A DNA stretch of 6,302 nt, from positions 1-6,302 of the forward strand of contig JACMMM010000365.1 of NCBI GenBank assembly GCA_014379065.1, in the 5' to 3' direction. This document shows positions 1 to 5,831 of the stretch, in pieces (position 1 is the stretch's first letter; each line of letters opens with the position of its first letter). Origin of the DNA: Saprospiraceae bacterium (GTDB taxonomy: Bacteria > Bacteroidota > Bacteroidia > Chitinophagales > Saprospiraceae). The position numbers and the translations under genes were made by a program. The notes under the pieces were generated by a model. The model did no database searches. It worked only from the letters and a program-made list of their open reading frames with translations, and was not told the DNA's origin.

Positions 1-3000
1 ATTTGACATAAGTTGGGTAAAATTCCGCTTGCGCATTGACAATATTATGCGCTAAACTAAAAAACGGTCTGCCCAAACTATCTAAGTAAATGATAGAGGG
101 GGTATTGTCGTGCAAAGCCGCTTTTTGTGCCGCTTGTCTTTCCTTAATCGGATCTTTGCCTTGTTCTAAGCGTTCTGGATGGTTGATGCGGATGTCATAC
201 CAATCACTTCTTAAAACCGTATCATTTTGGTCATAACTGCGCTGTTCCCAAGGCGTAAATTCAACTTTTGAAAACGTACCATCGGGCATATCGGTGCGAA
301 TCACTCGCCCGGCAGCGTCATAATGTAACACGGGTGTTACACCGTATTCTACGAGTGCCGTTTCGCTTTCGTATTCGTAAGTGGCACTGAAATAAGGCTC
401 GTATTGTTTGACGGGTTTGCCTTTGTTATTGAAAATGGTGCGTCCGTTGCCCACCCAGCGCGGGTTGGCGGCTACCGTCACGAGATTGCCCTGTTGATCT
501 ACTGTCAGGGCATCTCCGGGTTCTGCCTGCGCTTTTACTGCAAGAGCACGTCCGAAACCATCCGAGTACGCAAAACTGAATTGCAGTGGTGATGGTGTGC
601 CATTTTCTTCCGAGGCGTGGACCTCCCGCACGATTCCCAGGGCACAATTGGGTACGCCCATGCGGTGATAGGCATGCAGATCATAATAAAAGAAACTCGT
701 GGCGTTTTGAAGGTAAGCCCGGGGATTGGCATAAATGGTCGCGCGTTCATCTGTATTTTCCGAAATGGCTTGTTTAATATAGCCATCCAAGGAATCGCCA
801 TCTGCCCCCCCAGCCCCTGAAGGGGAGCCGCTGCCCCCTGGCATTTTTCCGTAAATTGCCGTGGCAATCACCATGCCCATGGCATCCGTTATGGCCGTGC
901 TGTGGTTGCCATTCGGGTCAGTAAGCAGGCGCGGTTGAAGGGTTCGGTAGTCGTATTCGGCGGTAGTTTCGAGTGTTACGCCGTTTATGGTGGTAAAACT
1001 GCGTTTGGGCGCTAGTGTATAGGTATCATATTCTATTTCAGTGGCTTGTCCAAAAGGGTCGGTTTGTTTTATGGGCAAATAATACAATGCCGCATCAAAA
1101 AACACCCGCCCACTGGGTCTCCACCAGTAGCCATCTTCAAAGATATAGCCGCCGTCAGTCATGGTGTTGGCTGGCAATTTTGTGCCATACCATGCTTGCA
1201 ATTGAGCATCGGTATAAGCTGCTTCCCAGGCTTTAAAAGGCAGGCCGTGATGGGCGATGCCGCCTTCGTTTAATTCGCCGTTCAGGTCCTTGTTGTAAAA
1301 TGTGGTTTTGGCAAATTGTACGAGGCGTTTTTCGATTCCGGTGCTGGGTTGCGCTTCAAAAGGGATTTCTATGGCGTTGGTCAAATGTATTTCCAAATCC
1401 TCTTTTGAAAACCTTGTCCTTTTATCCGGCGCAGGGCTCCACCAAGGGCCATCCAAGCCAGTTATCTCATACAGTTTTTGTTGAAACGGAACGCCGATGC
1501 GGTAAAAGTCTGCGGCATCGGGCTTGTTGATAAAATCCGCTTCGGTGTAGGTGCAATACAGCCGTTTTTGCTCGGCATGGTCAGTCGCTGCCCGGCGCGG
1601 GTACACCACGGCAAGGCTGCGCGTAGGATTGCCAAAGTTGTCAATCGTTAATGCAAAGGAATGGGCAATGCGTGGGTCATCTGGATTTCGTTCATATTGA
1701 AAAGTCAGGGTTTCATTTTGCGTGGGAAAAAATACGGTATGGCGATTACCGCTCTTTTGCTGTAAAACCTTGAGCTGATAATTGCTTTCCGTGACGGTGT
1801 AAGGGTGTGGGTTGCCGTCTTCTGCATACACTTCCACCCGCAATGGGCTGCCTTTTAAGGCCCGCGCCGCCTCCCGAGCCACATCGCCTGATAACCCAGC
1901 CGGCAACAGGGTATCCTCTAAAGTCCATTCAGGGTTAGTGATTGGTTGATTGGTGACTGATGACTGGTAATACTCTGTTTCGTACTGCCGAGTGATTTTT
2001 CCACTCTGGCGATAAAATCCGTTGTGAAACCAGGTCTTGGTATGAATGGGTGGGATGTGTGAGGCTTCCGACCAGTTGTTGCCTTTGGCTTCAAACAGCC
2101 CTGCCTCCTGAAACGCATCGTAATGCTCTGTATCCCATTGCTCCACCATGCCAAAACCGCGAAACTCGCGCTCGACCGGGTCAAAATAGCCGTGGTGGTA
2201 TGCGTGGTTGGTCACAAAATGTGTATCCGAAATGGCGTCATAGACTTCTTGCCTCGTCAGCACCTGCACGGGGAAGGGCAGTTTGGTGATCCAAGGTTTG
2301 CCAGCTTTGCGGTCGTCGAGGTAGAATCGAGTTGAGGACTCATATTTTAGGCGGGTGACTGCGCCCATGTTGTTGTCCACTTCTTTGAGCAGGTAGGGTT
2401 TGTTGCCCTCTGTTTCAGTTTTGCCCATGAGTTGGATGTAGCGCAGCGGGGCATTGACTTCACCCGGCAGGGGCGACGACCATACGATGCAAGATGTGCC
2501 ATTGCCCAGTAAATCCATCGCCTGAACGCTGTGCAGAGGTGTAGTGAGCGGAAAACCAGGCACTGTTTTTCTTTCGCCCCAGGTGTTGCCGGATTGATTG
2601 ATCCAATACGACAATTGGCCGTTTCCGAGGTAAATAATATCTGTTGGGCCTGCGCCGTCAATATCGGTCAGACGCAGACGACTCGGGTCGAAGGCATCGG
2701 GCGTGTCGAAATGTGGCGCATTGGCCATTGTGACTTTGGCCCCAAAACGGGCGTAACCCAAGTTGGGCCAGTAGCACACTTCGCCATTGCGGATGCGGCA
2801 GATATCGGTCATGCCGCTGCCGCTCAAATCAGCCAGAAAAATCGTTTGAAAGGCTTCTTGGAATACGATGCGCGGGCCTTGCTCTTCATCTAAAGCCTTG
2901 GCTACCCGGCGGGCCGGATCGAAACCTTCTTTGGCTTTGGAGGGATACCAGACAAAACAGTCGTTTTCAGTGATTAGCAGATCGGCCATGCCGTCGCCAT

Positions 3001-4621
3001 TCACGTCTACGCTGCGCATATTCGGGTCATTCCAGTCTATGTTGGGAATATCGGTGAATGCACAAAAGGGCTTCCATTCGCCGAGGTCGTCCATTTCAAA
3101 ATAGCCGTTGAGGCTGCCGTTTTGGAGCACATAATCGTTGAGACCGTTGCCCTCGTAGTCGCTCACACCCGCACCCGCGAGCGAGGGACGTTTTTTTACC
3201 ACTTCTTTCGGGCCAAATCTGCCGTCGCCGAGGTTACGCTTGTAGTACCAGGCATTTTCTGTTTGGGAAAATATCCCGGACAGTCCTTCGCCTTCGAGGT
3301 CCACCCATTGGTATCGTTTACCGTCTATACCTTCCGGAGCGTTGGGCAGCTCGGCAGCGGCGATATTGTATATGGTGTTGTCTGTTTTTTGCTCGGTGTA
3401 TTTGAAGTTGACAGATGGGAAGGTTTTGATTGTTGTCGTGCCGTTTTCGGTGAGATACCCGGCATGGGTGATACTTTTGAGTTGGGTGGCAATGCGATTT
3501 TCGTCAAAATCCAGCAAAGTGGTTTTGACCAAATACGGATCGACACCCAATTCCGCAAAACGGTGAAACATCAGGATGCGGCGACAAAGGCGGTAATCGC
3601 GGATTTCAAAACCGGCGCGATAGGAGGAAAATGGGTCGAGGCGGGCGGCCCAAGGTTTGGTGGCGGAGTATTGCGGCACATTGTTTACCGTTTCATGTTC
3701 GCCATAATCAAAGATAAGTTCGAACATCCAGTCGTCGTCGGCAGGCAATGGTTGCAGCGGCTGATTTTGCGGGGAATACCAGGCGGTTTTATTGCCGTAC
3801 AGGACGCGCTTCAGGTGCTTCTGCGCGTAAGTGCTTCGGTTTTTCTCATAAATGGATTTTTCCACGCCGACACCGTCTTCCGCTTTGTATTTGTAGCGGA
3901 TGACATTTCCCTTGTGGTCGAGGGTGCGCTCTAAAAGCCACGAAAACACCTTGTTGGTATTGCCGGGGTCCGCGATTCGGGAATCGACAGCCGGTCCGTA
4001 AATGCTGGTCAGATTATCTTTCGTGGTGGCCCGCCAATGGGTTTCGCCAGTTGCGGTAATGACCCATTTTTCGATTTTGGCGAAAAGCCCCTCGATGCGA
4101 GGACGATAGGGATAGACCCGAAAGTTGCCAACCGTTTTCGCGTCCCAAATGCCGTTTTTTAGTACCGGAACCAAATCCTCTGCACCGCTCAGCAGAAATA
4201 CATCGCTGTCCTGACCTGCCCCATCCTGATATTTAGGCAAGCCGTCGTACTGCGGCAATCCTTTTTGAGTTTTTCTGGAAATACTGGGCAATCCCACGTC
4301 CCAGCCGAGCCCAAAAGCACCATTGCCTGCGCCGCTGTCATAACTCACGGCCAATTGCAGTGCAAACCCGCTACGCCCCGGCGAAATGCCAACAGGGACG
4401 CTCATGCTACCTGTCCCCGTCACCGGATTAGCCTGAAACTTCTCTCCGATACCCTGAATGGCCCCGCCACCCTTTGGCAGCGACAGCGCAGGGAACTGAA
4501 CCGGGGAAGCCGTACCCTTGGGTTTCTCGCCCCCACTCCCTCCCGATACAGGCGCAGACCTAGCAACTGCCGAAGATGCACTGCGGTCAATGATGGCATT
4601 TTGGTCTTTTTCTTGCTTCAT
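1..4621 (-). CDS. Tc (ABC) toxin B component, SpvB/TcdB-like, probably fused to a TcC/Rhs part; C-terminal end beyond window
   Basis: This is the B subunit of a Tc toxin. In known complexes TcB forms, with TcC, a hollow shell that holds the cytotoxic C-terminal end of TcC and docks on the TcA pore through a beta-propeller. The frame reads 1540 codons from ATG at 4621 with no stop, and no signal peptide is visible. An SpvB domain covers about residues 41-340 (SLPKGGGAIQGIGEKF at 47-62, SYDSGAGNG at 93-101, GLPQY at 121-125). FG-GAP/VCBS-like repeats follow near 440, 486, 538, 597, 652 and 702 (for example VDVNGDGMADLL). TcdB middle N spans about 690-840 (NNMGAVTRLKY, KPWITKLPFPVQV, REFRGFGMVEQWD). 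TcdB middle C spans about 860-1010 (EAARALKGSPLRVEVYAEDG, HTVFFPTQNETL). The region 1185-1540 starts the Rhs/YD shell (TDPFGQATEIEYD, LTDPNGN, SDGFGRAL, LDSLGRPFFSLAHN). An in-frame TGA lies about 100 bases upstream and 4621 is the first ATG; no Shine-Dalgarno is seen. Stand-alone TcB proteins are around 1480 residues, so the still-open frame suggests a B-C fusion. Domain borders are from memory of the family. Confidence 0.93.
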   Translation of the reverse strand, partial: MKQEKDQNAIIDRSASSAVARSAPVSGGSGGEKPKGTASPVQFPALSLPKGGGAIQGIGEKFQANPVTGTGSMSVPVGISPGRSGFALQLAVSYDSGAGNGAFGLGWDVGLPSISRKTQKGLPQYDGLPKYQDGAGQDSDVFLLSGAEDLVPVLKNGIWDAKTVGNFRVYPYRPRIEGLFAKIEKWVITATGETHWRATTKDNLTSIYGPAVDSRIADPGNTNKVFSWLLERTLDHKGNVIRYKYKAEDGVGVEKSIYEKNRSTYAQKHLKRVLYGNKTAWYSPQNQPLQPLPADDDWMFELIFDYGEHETVNNVPQYSATKPWAARLDPFSSYRAGFEIRDYRLCRRILMFHRFAELGVDPYLVKTTLLDFDENRIATQLKSITHAGYLTENGTTTIKTFPSVNFKYTEQKTDNTIYNIAAAELPNAPEGIDGKRYQWVDLEGEGLSGIFSQTENAWYYKRNLGDGRFGPKEVVKKRPSLAGAGVSDYEGNGLNDYVLQNGSLNGYFEMDDLGEWKPFCAFTDIPNIDWNDPNMRSVDVNGDGMADLLITENDCFVWYPSKAKEGFDPARRVAKALDEEQGPRIVFQEAFQTIFLADLSGSGMTDICRIRNGEVCYWPNLGYARFGAKVTMANAPHFDTPDAFDPSRLRLTDIDGAGPTDIIYLGNGQLSYWINQSGNTWGERKTVPGFPLTTPLHSVQAMDLLGNGTSCIVWSSPLPGEVNAPLRYIQLMGKTETEGNKPYLLKEVDNNMGAVTRLKYESSTRFYLDDRKAGKPWITKLPFPVQVLTRQEVYDAISDTHFVTNHAYHHGYFDPVEREFRGFGMVEQWDTEHYDAFQEAGLFEAKGNNWSEASHIPPIHTKTWFHNGFYRQSGKITRQYETEYYQSSVTNQPITNPEWTLEDTLLPAGLSGDVAREAARALKGSPLRVEVYAEDGNPHPYTVTESNYQLKVLQQKSGNRHTVFFPTQNETLTFQYERNPDDPRIAHSFALTIDNFGNPTRSLAVVYPRRAATDHAEQKRLYCTYTEADFINKPDAADFYRIGVPFQQKLYEITGLDGPWWSPAPDKRTRFSKEDLEIHLTNAIEIPFEAQPSTGIEKRLVQFAKTTFYNKDLNGELNEGGIAHHGLPFKAWEAAYTDAQLQAWYGTKLPANTMTDGGYIFEDGYWWRPSGRVFFDAALYYLPIKQTDPFGQATEIEYDTYTLAPKRSFTTINGVTLETTAEYDYRTLQPRLLTDPNGNHSTAITDAMGMVIATAIYGKMPGGSGSPSGAGGADGDSLDGYIKQAISENTDERATIYANPRAYLQNATSFFYYDLHAYHRMGVPNCALGIVREVHASEENGTPSPLQFSFAYSDGFGRALAVKAQAEPGDALTVDQQGNLVTVAANPRWVGNGRTIFNNKGKPVKQYEPYFSATYEYESETALVEYGVTPVLHYDAAGRVIRTDMPDGTFSKVEFTPWEQRSYDQNDTVLRSDWYDIRINHPERLEQGKDPIKERQAAQKAALHDNTPSIIYLDSLGRPFFSLAHNIVNAQAEFYPTYVK
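794..838 (-). repeat. C/G-tract palindromic element inside the toxin gene, coding a Gly/Ser linker
   Basis: A run of seven C (805-811) is followed by CCCC-TGAA-GGGG (814-825), a 4-bp stem with a TGAA loop, and then another C-tract (834-838). On the coding strand this gives residues about 1262-1276 of the TcB protein, a low-complexity stretch rich in Gly, Ser, Ala and Pro. It sits between the conserved-looking segments ATAIYGK and GDSLDGY, which I recall as nearly adjacent in other TcB proteins. The pattern resembles C-tract palindromes that I recall as dispersed repeats in Bacteroidota genomes. The palindrome and the linker are seen directly; its mobile or dispersed nature is inference. Confidence 0.45.
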
Positions 4622-4698
4622 GGGGAAGCACTCGTTTTTAGGGTGAAAAAAATTTGCCAGCCTGTACTATTCCAATCAAAAAGGCATAGAAATACCGC

Positions 4699-4718
4699 TG
4701 ATTGGCCGACGCCAATCA
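4699..4718. promoter_or_regulatory. Perfect 8-bp inverted repeat, possible operator or leader hairpin
   Basis: TGATTGGC (4699-4706) and GCCAATCA (4711-4718) pair perfectly around the 4-base loop CGAC. It lies 78 bases upstream of the toxin start. The half-site CCAATCA recurs as a direct copy at 4672-4678, so three copies (one inverted) lie within 47 bases. No T-run follows the stem closely on either strand, so it is not a typical terminator. It could be a dimeric repressor site or an RNA hairpin in the toxin leader. The symmetry is certain; the function is not known. Confidence 0.5.
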
Positions 4719-4748
4719 TGCTTATGTAACCGTAGTGTATTGACAAGG

Positions 4749-4792
4749 AGGTCGTTTGGCCCTAGGCAAGCGTCACTTGGTTAAAACGACCT
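4749..4792. promoter_or_regulatory. Long-spaced 9-bp inverted repeat with nested small stem
   Basis: AGGTCGTTT (4749-4757) and AAACGACCT (4784-4792) are perfect inverted copies separated by 26 bases. Inside the spacer, CAAG (4767-4770) and CTTG (4776-4779) form a second small stem around CGTCA. As RNA this could fold into a two-tier hairpin in the toxin leader; as DNA the arms could be paired binding sites about three helical turns apart. There is no downstream T-tract to make it a terminator. The function is unknown. Confidence 0.45.
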
Positions 4793-4814
4793 GAGGATAT
4801 GTTATTTTAGGGTA

Positions 4815-4848
4815 CAAATATTTTTTCAAGAAGGGAATTGCATGGCAA
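4815..4848 (-). promoter_or_regulatory. Candidate Bacteroidota-type promoter for the toxin gene
   Basis: On the minus strand AATATTTG (4822-4815) matches seven of eight positions of the Bacteroidota -7 consensus TAnnTTTG. A TTG (4848-4846) lies 23 bases upstream, slightly wider than the usual -33 spacing. Transcription would start near 4808 and leave a leader of almost 190 bases containing both inverted repeats. The match is weak in an AT-rich region, so this is only a candidate. Confidence 0.22.
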
Positions 4849-4877
4849 TGGTACAGCACAAGAATAAAAGCGCCAAA

Positions 4878-4910
4878 TAAAATTATTATTTTTTCTAAAA
4901 TTATCATTTT
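4878..4910. repeat. 15-base AT-rich direct repeat, two copies 18 bases apart
   Basis: TAAAATTATTATTTT (4878-4892) and TAAAATTATCATTTT (4896-4910) differ at one position. They start 88 and 70 bases upstream of the ATG of the barrel gene. The 18-base period is not a whole number of helical turns. They could be tandem binding sites or an AT-rich upstream promoter element; low complexity in an AT-rich region is the simple alternative. Confidence 0.4.
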
Positions 4911-4926
4911 CCATACTTTACATCAG

Positions 4927-4934
4927 TGCATTTG
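4927..4934 (+). promoter_or_regulatory. Candidate -7 element for the barrel gene
   Basis: TGCATTTG matches seven of eight positions of the Bacteroidota -7 consensus TAnnTTTG and lies 31 bases before the ATG at 4966. No clear TTG is placed at the -33 distance, only T-rich sequence near 4907-4910. The alternative TATTTTTT at 4887-4894 matches as well. Treat this as a weak guess. Confidence 0.15.
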
Positions 4935-4965
4935 CCATTTCTCAGCTCGCCGTACCTTGCGCTTC

Positions 4966-5733
4966 ATGAAACGGCATCTCTGTATCCCCGTCTTTTTTCT
5001 ACTAGTTTTCTCCCCCGCCCTCCGCTCCCAAGTCGTCAACATCGAAGAGCAGCGCATTACCGGCACCAACGACACCACCCATTGGTATGGCCATCTGCGC
5101 GGTGGCTTGTCGCTGGTAAAAGTGAAGCAACAAAGTTTGCAATTGCACGGACAGGTCAAAGTGCAGTACAAAGCTGATCCGCATCTAACGCTCCTGCTGA
5201 TGAACGTGAACCTGCTGCGGGCTGGTAATAAGGATTTTGCCCGGCAAGCTTTTGCACACCTGCGCTACAATTACAAACTGACCGAAACTTGGATCTGGGA
5301 AGCATTTGCACAAGTGCAGACCAGCCCTATACAATTGCTCGAGCAGCGGAGTCTCTTAGGCACGGGCGCGCGGTGGCGGTTGCTGAAATCAAAGGATGGC
5401 CGGCAGCGCATCTACCTCGGTGCGGCATGGCTATGGGAGCAAAATCGTTTTATGGAACCGCTTGGGCGTTCTTCCTGGCACCGTTCTAGCAATTATATCT
5501 CAAGTACATTCCGTCCCAACAAAAAAATAGCACTCATTCAAACCACTTATTGGCAGCCAGTATTGGGCCTCATCCGAAATTATCGCCTGAGCAGTGAGTG
5601 GCTGCTAAAGCTTGAAATGACAAATAAACTGTCCTTTACACTTGATTTTGAATATAGTATTGACAAAAACTTGCCTGAGGCAGCACCCGCTGAAACGTAT
5701 GCCTGGAGGAATGGGCTGAGCTGGCAGTTATGA
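4966..5733 (+). CDS. DUF481-family outer-membrane beta-barrel protein
   Basis: This 255-residue secreted protein matches the DUF481 pattern (YdiY-like, 'salt-induced outer membrane protein'), a small outer-membrane barrel family of unknown transport role. Residues 1-22 form a signal peptide: basic MKRH, a hydrophobic core around IPVFFLLVF, and a likely cleavage site near LRSQ-VV. The mature part begins VNIEEQR and then shows alternating strands typical of the family, including LRYNYKLTETWIWEAFAQVQ, a LLGTGARWRLL segment, RIYLGAAWLWEQNRF, a HRSSNYIS segment and TTYWQPVL. It ends in aromatic and hydrophobic residues (NGLSWQL). ATG at 4966 is chosen because MKRH directly begins the signal; TTG at 4957 is in frame nine bases upstream and cannot be excluded. 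No Shine-Dalgarno is visible. The gene is divergent from the toxin gene and is followed by a strong terminator, so it is probably transcribed alone. The family call is from memory of conserved segments; substrate unknown. Confidence 0.85.
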   Translation: MKRHLCIPVFFLLVFSPALRSQVVNIEEQRITGTNDTTHWYGHLRGGLSLVKVKQQSLQLHGQVKVQYKADPHLTLLLMNVNLLRAGNKDFARQAFAHLRYNYKLTETWIWEAFAQVQTSPIQLLEQRSLLGTGARWRLLKSKDGRQRIYLGAAWLWEQNRFMEPLGRSSWHRSSNYISSTFRPNKKIALIQTTYWQPVLGLIRNYRLSSEWLLKLEMTNKLSFTLDFEYSIDKNLPEAAPAETYAWRNGLSWQL

Positions 5734-5773
5734 CGATTCGAGAGAAGCCCAGCATCCACTCCCCATAACACAA

Positions 5774-5818
5774 CGAGCCGCCTCCCAATCATCGGGAAGC
5801 GGCTCGCCTCTTTTATTT
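5774..5818 (+). terminator. Rho-independent terminator between convergent genes
   Basis: CGAGCCGC (5774-5781) pairs perfectly with GCGGCTCG (5799-5806). After one mismatch, four further pairs (TCCC/GGGA) close a seven-base loop. A T-rich tract (CTCTTTTATTT) follows on the plus strand, so it should end the barrel transcript 40 bases after its stop. On the minus strand the stem lies 26 bases past the stop of the repeat-protein gene, followed by the weaker tract TTGTGTTATG, so it may work in both directions. Confidence 0.85.
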
Positions 5819-5831
5819 CATTGAACGCAAA

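Larger units (their letters stand above)
4622..4965. other. Divergent intergenic control region between the toxin and barrel genes
   Basis: No credible gene is seen in these 344 bases. The half next to the toxin gene has mixed composition and carries two inverted repeats. The half next to the barrel gene (about 4800-4925) is strongly AT-rich and carries a 15-base direct repeat. Both flanking genes point outward, so promoters for both must lie here or within gene ends. Neither start has a visible Shine-Dalgarno sequence, which is common in Bacteroidota. The individual elements are listed separately. Confidence 0.8.

Noticed and set aside
404..2893. Many short plus-strand and alternate minus-strand frames of 60-120 residues
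   Set aside because: All overlap the intact 1540-codon toxin frame, have unlikely compositions and share no neighbour spacing or start signals.
3122..3934. 270-residue open frame on the plus strand
   Set aside because: It lies fully antisense to the FG-GAP and SpvB coding part of the toxin gene. Its protein has no recognisable domain, and the opposite frame has strong family matches. It is a shadow of codon bias.
1..4621. Possible frameshift or pseudogene in the toxin gene
   Set aside because: Codon-by-codon reading from 4621 gives exactly 1540 sense codons with family motifs in the right order throughout and no internal stop.
4699..4718. Perfect hairpin read as a terminator
   Set aside because: No T-tract follows directly on either strand, and it sits upstream of a gene start rather than after a gene end.
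4265..4729. 154-residue plus-strand frame covering the toxin start
   Set aside because: Most of it is antisense to the conserved SpvB N-terminus. Its sequence is arginine- and proline-rich without any pattern I know.
4740..4745. TTGACA as a sigma-70 -35 box
   Set aside because: No -10 box lies at the right distance, and this hexamer is not the main promoter signal in Bacteroidota.
4957..4965. TTG at 4957 as the start of the barrel gene
   Set aside because: ATG at 4966 gives a normal signal peptide beginning MKRH. The TTG adds only three residues and has no ribosome-binding site in front.
5002..5184. Minus-strand frames opposite the barrel gene (5002-5184, 4923-5171)
   Set aside because: Antisense to the signal peptide and first strands of a clear DUF481 gene; no independent support.
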